From positions 16,881 to 80,880 of the forward strand of contig CAZETS010000015.1 in NCBI GenBank assembly GCA_964515335.1: a DNA stretch of 64,000 bases, in the 5' to 3' direction. Numbering within the stretch: position 1 is the stretch's first letter; every line of letters begins with the position of its first letter. The DNA is from TMED88 sp964515335. GTDB taxonomy: Bacteria; Myxococcota_A; UBA9160; UBA4427. Shown here piece by piece: positions 53,053-62,063 of the stretch. The notes under the pieces were generated by a model that saw only the letters and a program-made list of their open reading frames with translations, was not told the origin of the DNA and did no database searches. A program made the translations under genes and the position numbers.

Positions 53053-54132
53053 ATGTCGAGACAACGCGCCTTCCAGGCGATCACGGTCGGCCTCACGCTC
53101 TTCGTGCTCGCCGGTCTGCTCGAGGTACTGCTGCGCGCGCGACCCACGATCTTCGGCCAGCACCTCGGCAACTACGTGTTCTTTCGCTACGGGACCGGGC
53201 CGGGCGAGATGTACTACATGGCGCCGGGCATCGACGCCTTCATGATGTGGCCCGAGTTCGAGACCGACGCCTACTACAACGGCTGGTCGTGGAGCCACCG
53301 CACCGACGCGCGCGGCTTCCGCAACCCTCCGGATCGCGACAGCGAGGTGGTACTGCTCGGTGACAGCCTCATCTACGGCCACGGCGCCGAACAGGATGTA
53401 GTGGTCTCCGAGGTGCTGCGCGACCGCTACGGCTGGCGCACCTACAACCTCGGCCAGCAGGCGGACGGGCTCTACCAGAGCTACGTCAAGTCGCGCCTCT
53501 TCATGGAAGAGCTCGCTCCGAAGGTGCTCGTCCACTTCGCGTTCGTGAACGACATCGGCGACCTCGAGGTGCAGCGCAGCGCGGAGCAGATCGACGACCC
53601 GCCCGAGCTGCTCCGCGACGACTGGAGCGAGCTGAGACAACGCATCGCGGAGATCGGCGCGGCCGGCGGGCAGGAAGGCGGTCTGCTGCAGTGCCCGGTC
53701 GCGCGCTTTCCGGGCGGCGTGTGGCACGAGGTCAAGGAGCGGATGCGTCGGGCGACGGACGCAGGGGGCAGCCCCCTGTCGGAGCCGCTGCTCGATCGGG
53801 CGCGGCGCACGCGCGCCCAGCGCTACTACGACCGGATCCTCCGCGACCTGAACGCTCGGGCGGACGCCGCCGGAGCCGAGCTCGTGGTCGTCCACCTCGC
53901 CGTGCTGCCCGGGCTGGATCCGGCGGCGCGCGGGCACTTCCGCGAGCTGCTGCGTTCGGCGGCGGAGAAGGCCGGCGCGCACTACTACGACACCGGCGAC
54001 GCGATCAGCGGCTGCGACGACTGCCGGCTCGAGAACGACGGCCACCTCAACGCAAAGGGCCACGCGGTGCTCGCCGAGCTGGTCGACGGCTGGCTGCGCG
54101 AGGTGTACCCGGAAGGCTCCGAGGCGCGCTGA
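53053..54132 (+). CDS. SGNH/GDSL-hydrolase-fold protein with N-terminal membrane helix
   Basis: 359 residues from ATG at 53053. One N-terminal helix (AITVGLTLFVLAGLLEVLL) anchors it, then EVVLLGDSLIYGHG is block I with Ser, TYNLGQQADGLYQSYVKSR is block II-like, and DGHLNAKGHAVLA is block V with the Asp-His. The region between is helical and has four to six conserved-looking Cys. It resembles the other SGNH protein in the window (46425-47588) in overall layout, but sequence identity is low. Likely periplasmic esterase or acetyl-hydrolase. Confidence 0.75.
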   Translation: MSRQRAFQAITVGLTLFVLAGLLEVLLRARPTIFGQHLGNYVFFRYGTGPGEMYYMAPGIDAFMMWPEFETDAYYNGWSWSHRTDARGFRNPPDRDSEVVLLGDSLIYGHGAEQDVVVSEVLRDRYGWRTYNLGQQADGLYQSYVKSRLFMEELAPKVLVHFAFVNDIGDLEVQRSAEQIDDPPELLRDDWSELRQRIAEIGAAGGQEGGLLQCPVARFPGGVWHEVKERMRRATDAGGSPLSEPLLDRARRTRAQRYYDRILRDLNARADAAGAELVVVHLAVLPGLDPAARGHFRELLRSAAEKAGAHYYDTGDAISGCDDCRLENDGHLNAKGHAVLAELVDGWLREVYPEGSEAR

Positions 54133-54135
54133 AGA

Positions 54136-55305
54136 TCAGCTCCCGATCGGGCCGATCACCAGGTCGGCGAGCTTGCGGCGCTGATGGACGCTGTCGCCGT
54201 AGAGCGCCTGGTCGTGCATGCTGCGCTTGAAGAACAGGTGCACGTCGCTCTCCCAGGTGAAGCCGATGCCGCCGTGCAGCTGCACGGACCGGTCCGAGGC
54301 GAAGCGCCCGGCGTCGGAGGCCGCGCTCTTGGCCATCCGCGCCGCGCGCGACGCGCCGTCGTCGCCGATGTCGACGAGACAGGCGGCGTTGTAGACGAGC
54401 GATCGGGCGCGATCGATCAGCACCATCGCGTCGGCGAGGGGATGCTTGACGGCCTGAAAGAAGCCGATCGGCCGATCGAACTGCTTGCGGGTCTTCGCGT
54501 ACTCGACCGTCGTCTGCAGCTGCCACTCGGCGCTGCCGCAGAGATCGGCGGACACCGTCACCAGCAGCGACGGCCAGGCCTCGCCGAGTGCGCGCACCGC
54601 ATCGCGAGTGATCACGTCGGACGCATCGACCCGCACACCCTCGAAGGCCACGGTCGCCTGGTCGCGGGTGAGGTCGTGGATGTGGTCCTGCGACAGGCGC
54701 ACGCCGTCGGCTTCCGCCGGGACGGCGCACAGCACACGTTCTGCGCCGAGCCGCGCGTTCACCACCAGGGCGCCCGCCTTGAAGGCGTCCTGCACGAAGC
54801 GGGCGCGACCCGCCAGGCGTAGTCCGCGGTCCTCCTCGGTGGCGGTCACGTCCGTGTCCTCGGGCTCCCAGCTGCCGCGGGCATCGGTGATGGCCAGCGT
54901 GACGGCGAGCCCGTCCGCGATCCGCCCGAGCCAGCGCTCGGCGGCCTCGCCGCCGGCGGCGCGCAGCACGTGGGTGGCGTTCAGCGTCGCGATCAGCGGT
55001 GAAGGCAGCGCGTGACGCCCCACCTCCTCGACGAGCGCCGCGATCCCGACCAGCTTGAAGTCCGCGCCGCCCGCCGACTCGGGCACTGCCAGGCCCGTCC
55101 AGCCCAGCTCGACGATTTCGCGCCAGAGCGACTCGTCCCAGGCCGGGCGCTCTCCCCGCTCGTAGACGGCATGGTGATCGTCGGCCACGAGCGCACGCAG
55201 CTTTTCGACCGAGCAGTGCTCGTCGAGGAACTTCCGCGCAAGGTCACGCAGCATCTCCTCGTCGGACCCGAATCCGAAGTCGGCCGGTCCCCTTCTCTCC
55301 GCCAT
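54136..55305 (-). CDS. Acyl-CoA dehydrogenase, subunit-like (no. 2 of pair)
   Basis: 389 residues from ATG at 55305. ACAD fold: N-terminal MLRDLARKFLDEHCS, ELGWTGLAVPESAGGADFKLVGIAALVEEVG, a middle beta domain with VTLAITDARGS, then the C-terminal helices with YAKTRKQFDRPIGFFQAVKHPLADA and VQLHGGIGFTWESDVHLFFKRS. The catalytic-Glu region of classical enzymes is not obvious. Two ACAD genes with the second lacking a clear active site is the alpha2-beta2 arrangement known for steroid and bile-acid side-chain dehydrogenases (ChsE-type). The 49-bp gap to the partner supports co-transcription. Confidence 0.87.
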   Translation of the reverse strand: MAERRGPADFGFGSDEEMLRDLARKFLDEHCSVEKLRALVADDHHAVYERGERPAWDESLWREIVELGWTGLAVPESAGGADFKLVGIAALVEEVGRHALPSPLIATLNATHVLRAAGGEAAERWLGRIADGLAVTLAITDARGSWEPEDTDVTATEEDRGLRLAGRARFVQDAFKAGALVVNARLGAERVLCAVPAEADGVRLSQDHIHDLTRDQATVAFEGVRVDASDVITRDAVRALGEAWPSLLVTVSADLCGSAEWQLQTTVEYAKTRKQFDRPIGFFQAVKHPLADAMVLIDRARSLVYNAACLVDIGDDGASRAARMAKSAASDAGRFASDRSVQLHGGIGFTWESDVHLFFKRSMHDQALYGDSVHQRRKLADLVIGPIGS

Positions 55306-55354
55306 CTCGCTTCTCCCGACTCGACCCGCAGTCGACCTGGCCTCGGCCCCTGCG

Positions 55355-56560
55355 CTACTTGGACTTCGGCAGGCCCAGCACCCGCTCGCCCAGGATGTTG
55401 CGCTGCACCTCGTTGGTGCCCGCCGCGATCGTGTTGCCGTACGAGCCCATGTAGGCGAGCGGCCAGTGACCGGCATCGGGCGCCGCCTCGTCGAGCTTGT
55501 AGAGCGTCGAGTGCGCGCCCGCGATGTCGACGCCGAGGCGCGCGGCGTTCTGGAACAGCTCGGTGACCGCCACCTTCTGCTGCAGCGGCAGCCGCATGGG
55601 ATGGTCGCAGAGCGCCGGCACCCGGGCGCGGCGCCCGTTCTGGGTGAGACCCTCGGCGACGATCAGCTGCTGGATGATGGCGTCCCGCGCGACCGGGTCG
55701 TCCGCGACGGGCGCGCCGTCGCGGTGCGAGCGCCGCGCGAGGTCGATCAGGCGGTCGACGACGTCGGCCACGGCGCCGCCCCCGCCGCCCGCGCTCTCTC
55801 CGGCGCCGCGCTCGTAGGTGAGGGTGGTCATCGCGACCGCCCACCCCTTGCCGACTTCGTCCAGCCGGAGGGCGTCGGGCAGCAGGGCGTCCTCGAACAA
55901 CACCTCGTTGAAGCCGCTCTCGCCCGTCATCTTGATGAGCGGCCGGACCGTCACCCCCGGATGCCCCGCGATCGGGCAGAGGAAGTACGTGAGTCCGTCG
56001 TACTTGTGCTCGCGGCTGGTGCGCGCGATCAGGATCATCCACTTCGCGAAGTGCCCGAGACTGGTCCACACCTTGTGGCCGTTCACCACCCAGCCGTCGT
56101 CCCGGCGCTCGGCGAAAGTCTGCTGGTTGGCGAGGTCCGAGCCGGCGCCGGGTTCGCTGAAGCCCTGGCACCAGATGTCCTCGCCCGAGAGCGCGCCCGG
56201 CACGAAGCGCCGCTTCTGCTCCTCGGTCCCGTGCACCAGGATGGTCGGCACCGCCATGTTGAGCCCGACCACGTTGATGAGGAACGGCGTGCCCGCCCGA
56301 TTCATCTCGGCGTTGGCGATGCGCTGGAACCCCTCGTGCCCGCCGCCCCCGTAAGCCTTTGGGATGTCGGCGCCGACCAGCCCCGCCTCGTAGCACCGGC
56401 CCTGCCAGTCCTGCAGGTAGTCGCGCTGCTGCTCGGTCATCACCTCGATGGCGCCGATCGGCAGGCGGAACGACGGCGGCTCGGGGCGGTTCTCATCGAG
56501 CCAGCAGCGGGCGTACTCCTGGAACTCGCGCTTGGCAGCGTCGGACGTGGTGTCGGACAT
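55355..56560 (-). CDS. Acyl-CoA dehydrogenase (no. 1 of pair)
   Basis: 401 residues from ATG at 56560. WCQGFSEPGAGSDLANQQT is the FAD-proximal strand-loop motif, KVWTSLGHFAKWMILIARTS follows, and GTNEVQRNILGERVLGLP is the C-terminal helix pair with the substrate-base position. An unusual Gly-rich insert (SAGGGGGAVADVV) near residue 255 extends a loop. Together with the downstream ACAD it probably forms a two-gene heteromeric dehydrogenase. The unit is divergent-independent and adjacent to a glycosidase-like gene. Confidence 0.88.
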   Translation of the reverse strand: MSDTTSDAAKREFQEYARCWLDENRPEPPSFRLPIGAIEVMTEQQRDYLQDWQGRCYEAGLVGADIPKAYGGGGHEGFQRIANAEMNRAGTPFLINVVGLNMAVPTILVHGTEEQKRRFVPGALSGEDIWCQGFSEPGAGSDLANQQTFAERRDDGWVVNGHKVWTSLGHFAKWMILIARTSREHKYDGLTYFLCPIAGHPGVTVRPLIKMTGESGFNEVLFEDALLPDALRLDEVGKGWAVAMTTLTYERGAGESAGGGGGAVADVVDRLIDLARRSHRDGAPVADDPVARDAIIQQLIVAEGLTQNGRRARVPALCDHPMRLPLQQKVAVTELFQNAARLGVDIAGAHSTLYKLDEAAPDAGHWPLAYMGSYGNTIAAGTNEVQRNILGERVLGLPKSK

Positions 56561-56657
56561 GTGGATCTCCGAATGGCTGCCCACGGTTGCGGGCAACGGA
56601 TCGGACCACGCTACCAGAATGAGCGCGGCGAGCGAGCGTCCCGGAAGGGGCGCGCAC

Positions 56658-58619
56658 TCAGCGCAACGAGTCCAGGCGGGCCGTCACCCACCCGTCTTCG
56701 CCCACCTCGACGTCGACGTCGGCGACGCCCGCGCCTTCCGTCCACCACCGCACGGTGACGCGCTCGCCGGGAGCCCCATAGACCTCGGCGGTCCGCGCAT
56801 CGATCGGCCGTACGCGGCGGTCGCCCATGGTCGCGTAGACGGCGGGGTCGCCGATCAACGCGCGGCCTTCCTCGACCGGGCAGACGACGTAGAGCGCCCA
56901 GCCTCGGTGCTCGAGCGAGACATCGATGCGCGACGCCAGCGCGGCGGTGCCGGCCCGCCAGTCGTACACGAGGCGCTCTTGCTCGAGCGCGAGCCCGTCC
57001 CGGATCGGCGCCTCGCTCTCGGCCACGTGCAGCGCGGTCACGTAGCGCCAGCCGTCGGAATGCGTGTCGGCCCACATCAGCGCTTCGCCGCGGCGAGGCG
57101 CGCCGAGCAGTCCGGCGCCGAGCGCGGCGATCGGCCGATCCGGCTTGACGAGCAGCCCGTCGGCACGGCAGGTCCGCATCACCAGGTCGCGATCCGTCCG
57201 GCCGATGCGGTCGCCGATTCCCACCGGCCCGGCGGATAGCGCCGAGAGCAGCGCCTCGACCTCGGGGTGCGGGTCGCCGTCGATGCCCTCGCCGCGCGCG
57301 GAGAAGAACACGTCCTTGAAGGGCCAGAGCCCCAGCGCACCCGCCATCGCGTTGACACCGAGAAACCACGTCCAGAGCACGGCCGGGTCGTCCGCGTAGC
57401 GGTAATCGTCGCAGGTGCGCACGGCCACCACCGACGCGAGCCGAGTGGCCTCGGCGAGGTCGGCCGGCGTCGGCATGCACCAGATCAGCGAGAGGCCGTG
57501 CTCGGCGGCCGCAGCGTCCAGTGCCTGCTGCCACGCCCGCGCCCGGCCGGACTCGGCGCGCAGCGACTGCACGCCGAACCAGATCACCCACATCCAGTCC
57601 TGCTCGTAGCCGGTCGCCCCCCACGCAGCCGCGTCTCGCAGCCATCGCGCGAAGAACGCCGGGTCCTTCGGGTGGGCGAGGCCGCCATGCACCCACCACG
57701 CGCCGTCCTCGACGTAGGGCGACTGTGCGGACACGTGGCGACTGTGCAGCACGAGCGGTGGATCGCCGAGCCGCTCCCGCAGCGCCTCGATGCCACCGGG
57801 CAGCACGTCGTCGCGCGGCTCCCAGACGAGCATGCCCGAGGGCGGCACGGTGTCGAGATAACCCACCTCCTGCACCGGGCGACTCGTCTCGTGCGGGTAG
57901 AACCACGAGTCGAGTTCGACCGCGTGCACGGGCACCTCGTCGGCCCGCAGCTCTTCGCACTTGGCCTCGAGGGTGCCGGCCAGATCGCGGTCGGGCTCGC
58001 GGCGATACCAGTAGGCGGCGCCGTTGTCGGTCCAGTACGAGAGGTGCGACGTGCTCGGATCCGCGTAGCGGCCGGCGGCGGCGGCCTCCGAGCGCTCGCG
58101 CAGGATCGCGCCCCAATCGCCGAGCAGCGCGCGGAGATCTTCGCCCACGAAGAGGCCGATCTCGATCGAGAATCCCTCGGGCACCCGCTCGAGGTCGCCG
58201 TGCCAGCCCCAGCGCAGCTCTCCGCTCTGCACGGCCAGCACCTGCTCGTGGAAGCGATCGAGCGGCGCGAGCAGGCAGCAGCCGTGGACGGGGTCCCCGG
58301 CGAAGAACGGCAGCACGACACGGGGAGAGATCAACGTCTTGCCGTGGTCGAAGCAGAAGTCGAGCGAAGCGTCCGCGTCGACGGGCAGCGCGAACTGGGT
58401 GTACGAGTAGCCGCCGTACCGCGCCGTGCCCGCCGCCGGCGAATCGCCCGGCCGGAAGGCCACCCAGCCGGCCGGCTGGTCGAAGCGGCCCGTCGCCATT
58501 CCGGCGAGGTCGCGCAGCGCCACGAGGCGAAGCCGGTCGGGCGACACCTCGAGCCGTGTGCCGGGAAGGAGCGAGTCGCTGCGCGGACCGAGCAGGGGGT
58601 GCATCACACCGCCGAGCAT
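56658..58619 (-). CDS. Large glycoside-hydrolase-like protein (clan D / GH36- or GH31-like TIM barrel)
   Basis: 653 residues from ATG at 58619 (or 58604). An N-terminal beta-rich domain of about 200 residues (RYGGYSYTQFALPVDADAS) precedes a TIM-barrel stretch with VPVHAVELDSWFY near 244, GYEQDWMWVIWFG near 351 and DDYRYADDPAVLWTWF near 414. Acidic residues placed after these strands (for example Asp in EQDWM and DDYRY) look like nucleophile and acid/base sites of clan D enzymes. A C-terminal beta domain has RDGLALEQERLVYDW and EDGWVTARLDSL. It has no signal peptide. Substrate and family number are not certain; it may be a galactoside- or trehalose-type hydrolase, or an inactive relative. Confidence 0.6.
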   Translation of the reverse strand: MLGGVMHPLLGPRSDSLLPGTRLEVSPDRLRLVALRDLAGMATGRFDQPAGWVAFRPGDSPAAGTARYGGYSYTQFALPVDADASLDFCFDHGKTLISPRVVLPFFAGDPVHGCCLLAPLDRFHEQVLAVQSGELRWGWHGDLERVPEGFSIEIGLFVGEDLRALLGDWGAILRERSEAAAAGRYADPSTSHLSYWTDNGAAYWYRREPDRDLAGTLEAKCEELRADEVPVHAVELDSWFYPHETSRPVQEVGYLDTVPPSGMLVWEPRDDVLPGGIEALRERLGDPPLVLHSRHVSAQSPYVEDGAWWVHGGLAHPKDPAFFARWLRDAAAWGATGYEQDWMWVIWFGVQSLRAESGRARAWQQALDAAAAEHGLSLIWCMPTPADLAEATRLASVVAVRTCDDYRYADDPAVLWTWFLGVNAMAGALGLWPFKDVFFSARGEGIDGDPHPEVEALLSALSAGPVGIGDRIGRTDRDLVMRTCRADGLLVKPDRPIAALGAGLLGAPRRGEALMWADTHSDGWRYVTALHVAESEAPIRDGLALEQERLVYDWRAGTAALASRIDVSLEHRGWALYVVCPVEEGRALIGDPAVYATMGDRRVRPIDARTAEVYGAPGERVTVRWWTEGAGVADVDVEVGEDGWVTARLDSLR

Positions 58620-58849
58620 CGCCGAAATCGGCCGGGCGCGCTCTTCCAGGCAGGGCGCGCCCGGACGCTCACGCAGAACCGCGCGGCTCCTCGCACCGAG
58701 GCGCAGCGTTCCGCCGGCGCTTCACGGTGCGAGACGAATTCATGACGGGCGCATCACAGCTTCGGCGTCCGAGTGTGTCGAGGTGACGACGCGTGGGAGA
58801 GCTGTATCGTCGGGCCCGAACGAACGTGAAGAAACGAGGAGAGAGCACC

Positions 58850-59497
58850 ATGCCGCGTCTCAGCCAGGTCTCGCGCGACGACGTCCCCGAGGACATCCGC
58901 CGCGTCTACGACACGCTCTTCGATGGCCGCGACCCGGTCGCCGAGCCCGGCACCGCCACCGGCACCCCAGGCGATTGGTGGACCGTCTTTGCGCTGGTGC
59001 CCGACTGCTTCCGCCATGCCGTCGCGGGGTTCGCGTTCTACCGCAGCAAGTCGCGCAAGCTCGATCCCCGGCTGCGCGAGCTGGGCCAGACCCGCGCGGG
59101 CTTCCTGCGCGAGAGCCAGTTCGTGTTCTCGCAGCACTGCAAGGCGTCGCGCGACGTGGGTCTCAGCGAAGAGCAGATCCGCGACATCCCGGCCTGGACC
59201 ACCAGCGACGCCTTCTCGCCCGTCGAGCGCGCGGTGCTCGCGTACACCGACGAGCTGGTGGGCCAGAACGGCCGCGTCCAGGACGCCACCTTCGCCCGCC
59301 TGGCCGAGCACCTGGACGAAGCGGAGATCCTCGAGCTCACCTACATCACCGCCCTCTACGAGATGCACGCCATCATGACGCGGGCGCTCCGGCTCGAGTA
59401 CGACGACGTCGACGAACGGATCGTCGAGATTCCGGCGCCGGGTCAGGACGGAAGCGGCGGCGACTTCATGGGCGGTGTCGGCCGCGACGACCGCTAG
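58850..59497 (+). CDS. Carboxymuconolactone decarboxylase / AhpD-like family protein
   Basis: 215 residues from ATG at 58850 with GAGGAGAG upstream. The first half reads VPEDIRRVYDTLFDG; the core motif LRESQFVFSQHCKASRDVGLSEEQIRDIPAW is the CMD/AhpD helix pair with His and Cys near the active site, followed by FSPVERAVLAYTDELVGQNGRVQDATFARLAEHLDEAEILELTYITALYEMHAIMTRALRL. The second Cys of the peroxidase-type CxxC is missing, so it is more like the lactonase/decarboxylase branch or an uncharacterised form. Function unknown; commonly seen near aromatic- or lipid-degradation genes. Confidence 0.82.
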   Translation: MPRLSQVSRDDVPEDIRRVYDTLFDGRDPVAEPGTATGTPGDWWTVFALVPDCFRHAVAGFAFYRSKSRKLDPRLRELGQTRAGFLRESQFVFSQHCKASRDVGLSEEQIRDIPAWTTSDAFSPVERAVLAYTDELVGQNGRVQDATFARLAEHLDEAEILELTYITALYEMHAIMTRALRLEYDDVDERIVEIPAPGQDGSGGDFMGGVGRDDR

Positions 59498-59572
59498 CCG
59501 GGGTGTCGGGCGCCGCGGAAGGTCTCCGGACGGGCCGAGGCGCCCGGTGACACGAGCCGAGCCGGCGAGGCG

Positions 59573-62002
59573 CTAATCCGAGATGGCCGCCGTCCGCAGG
59601 CGCAGCGCGTTGGCGATCACCGAAACCGAGCTGAGGCTCATCGCCGCCGCCGCGATCATCGGGCTGAGCAGCAGGCCGAACGCCGGGTAGAGGACGCCTG
59701 CGGCGATCGGTACGCCCAGGGCGTTGTAGGCGAACGCAAAGAAGAGATTCTGGCGGATGTTCCGCATGGTGGCGCGACTCAGCTGGCGCGCACGCAGGAT
59801 CCCCCGAAGATCGCCACGCACGAGCGTGACGCCGGCGCTCTCCATCGCGACGTCGGTTCCCGTGCCCATCGCGACGCCCACCTGAGCCTGGGCGAGAGCC
59901 GGCGCGTCGTTGACGCCGTCACCCGCCATCGCGACGACCGCGCCCGCGTCCTGCAGCCGGCGCACCACCGCCGCCTTTTCGTCCGGCAGCACCTCTGCCA
60001 CCACCTCGTCGACGCCGAGCCGCCCGGCGACCGCCTCGGCGGTGGCCGTCGCGTCCCCGGTGAGCATCACGACCCGCAAGCCTTCGGCGTGCAGGCCCTC
60101 GAGCGCCGCGGGCGTCGTCTCCTTGATGGGATCCGCCACGGCGACCAGGCCCACCAGACGACCGTCGACGGCCACGCGAACGACCGTGTGGGCGTCTGCG
60201 GTGAGTCGCTCGGCCACGTCTTGCAGGGCGGCGAGCGACACGCCGCGTTCGAGCATCAGCGCCCGGTTTCCCAGCACCACCTCGCGCCCCTCGACACGAC
60301 CGCTTGCACCCCGGCCGGTGTGCGAGTCGAAGTCGGCCACCGCCGCCACGTCGAGGCCGCGCTCGGCGGCGCCTTCCACGATCGCCCGGGCGAGCGGATG
60401 CTCGCTGGCCCGCTCCACCGCGGCCGCCCAGCCGACGACCTCGTCCTCGCCGATTCCCTCGGCGGCCACGACGCAAACGAGACGCGGTCGTCCCTCGGTC
60501 AGCGTGCCGGTCTTGTCGACCACGACCGTATCCACGTCGCGCAGCACCTCGATCGCCTCGGCGTCGCGAAACAGCACGCCCGCCGAAGCGCCCCGCCCCG
60601 TCGCCACCATGATCGACATGGGCGTCGCCAGGCCCAGCGCGCACGGACAGGCGATGATGAGCACCGCGACGGCCGCCAGCAAAGCGTGCGCGAGCCGGGG
60701 TTCCGGCCCCACCACCGCCCACACGCCGAACGCCGCGACCGCCGCGGCGATCACCGCCGGCACGAACCAGCTCGCCACCACGTCGGCGATACCCTGGATC
60801 GGCGCGCGGCTGCGCTGCGCATCGGAGACCATCTGCACGATGCGCGCCAGCAATGTCTCGCTGCCCACGCGCTCGGCGCGGATCAGCAGGGTGCCCGTCC
60901 CGTTCAGCGTGGCCCCGGTGACCGCGTCACCCTCTCCCTTGGTGACGGGCATGGGCTCACCGGTGATCATCGACTCGTCGACGGCACTCGCCCCTTCGAG
61001 CACGACGCCGTCGACCGGCACCTTTTCGCCCGGCCGGACCCGCAGCCGATCGCCGACCGCGACGCGCTCGAGCGCCACGTCGACCTCCGCCCCGTCTGAC
61101 TCGACGCGACGCGCCGTCTTGGCCGCCAGACCGAGCAGCGACCGGATGGCGGCGCCCGTGCGGCTGCGGGCGCGCAGCTCGAGGACCTGTCCCAGCAGGA
61201 CCAGCGTCACGATCACCGCGGCCGCTTCGAAGTACACCGCCACCGATCCGCCGGGGCCGCGGAACGCGTCGGGAAACACGCCCGGCGCGAGCGCGGCGAT
61301 CAGGCTGTAGCCGAAGGCCGTCCCGGTCCCGATCGCGATCAGCGTGAACATGTTGAGCTGTCGCGTGCGAAGCGACGCCCAGCCCCGCACGAAGAACGGC
61401 CGGCCGCACCACAGCACCACCGGCGCCGCGAGCAGCAGCTGGACGAGCACGCGCGCGCGAGCACCGAGCAGCCGGCCCAGCGGATCGCCGGGAATCATCT
61501 CTCCCATCGCGAGCACGAAGACGGGCGCCGTCAGCACGAGCGCGAAGCGGAAGCGGCGCGCCATGTCGACGAGCTCGGGGTTCTCGTCCTCGCCGGCGTC
61601 CATCGGCTCGAGCGCCATACCGCACTTCGGGCAGTCGCCCGGCTCGTCGCGCACCACGTCGGGATGCATCGGGCACGTCCAACGCGTGGTGACCACGGGC
61701 AGGCTCGGTTCGAGCGCCATTCCGCAGCTCGGGCACTCGGCCGGCGCGTCGGACTCGACCTCGGGGCACATCGGGCAGATGTAACGCGCGCCGGGCCGTG
61801 CGGGCGCGCTCGGCGACGGCTCATCGCGGCGGCGCACCTCGCCGCCCGACACGAAGGCGCCGGGGTCTGCGGCGAACCGCTCGAGGCAGCGGTCCGAGCA
61901 GAACCGCCAGTCGACGCCGTCGTGGGTGTGCCGGCGGGGCCCGTCCGGCGCGACCCACATTCCGCAAACCGGGTCCTGAACGCGATCGTCCGCAGCAGCC
62001 AC
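59573..62002 (-). CDS. Copper-type heavy-metal P1B-ATPase with N-terminal YHS and two HMBD domains
   Basis: 809 residues. The N-terminus has a YHS domain (about 8-50, DPVCGMWV then DWRFCSDRC), followed by two short heavy-metal-binding domains (YICPMCPEVESDAPAECPSCG at about 74-94; WTCPMHPDVVRDEPGDCPKCG at about 108-128). The transporter core follows: ACPCALG (Cys452, Cys454), the phosphorylated DKTGTLTEG (Asp496), and GDGVNDAPAL near the hinge. YHS plus HMBD (rather than CxxC HMA) identifies the silver/copper efflux group. It exports Cu+ or Ag+ from cytosol to periplasm. It is downstream of the acyl-CoA ligase on the same strand, which may be chance (62-bp gap). Confidence 0.92.
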   Translation of the reverse strand: MAAADDRVQDPVCGMWVAPDGPRRHTHDGVDWRFCSDRCLERFAADPGAFVSGGEVRRRDEPSPSAPARPGARYICPMCPEVESDAPAECPSCGMALEPSLPVVTTRWTCPMHPDVVRDEPGDCPKCGMALEPMDAGEDENPELVDMARRFRFALVLTAPVFVLAMGEMIPGDPLGRLLGARARVLVQLLLAAPVVLWCGRPFFVRGWASLRTRQLNMFTLIAIGTGTAFGYSLIAALAPGVFPDAFRGPGGSVAVYFEAAAVIVTLVLLGQVLELRARSRTGAAIRSLLGLAAKTARRVESDGAEVDVALERVAVGDRLRVRPGEKVPVDGVVLEGASAVDESMITGEPMPVTKGEGDAVTGATLNGTGTLLIRAERVGSETLLARIVQMVSDAQRSRAPIQGIADVVASWFVPAVIAAAVAAFGVWAVVGPEPRLAHALLAAVAVLIIACPCALGLATPMSIMVATGRGASAGVLFRDAEAIEVLRDVDTVVVDKTGTLTEGRPRLVCVVAAEGIGEDEVVGWAAAVERASEHPLARAIVEGAAERGLDVAAVADFDSHTGRGASGRVEGREVVLGNRALMLERGVSLAALQDVAERLTADAHTVVRVAVDGRLVGLVAVADPIKETTPAALEGLHAEGLRVVMLTGDATATAEAVAGRLGVDEVVAEVLPDEKAAVVRRLQDAGAVVAMAGDGVNDAPALAQAQVGVAMGTGTDVAMESAGVTLVRGDLRGILRARQLSRATMRNIRQNLFFAFAYNALGVPIAAGVLYPAFGLLLSPMIAAAAMSLSSVSVIANALRLRTAAISD

Positions 62003-62063
62003 TGGAGAGCCCTCCGATTGGGGGTGGATGGCGCCGCGAGGCGACGGTGGCCGCCCGGGAGGG

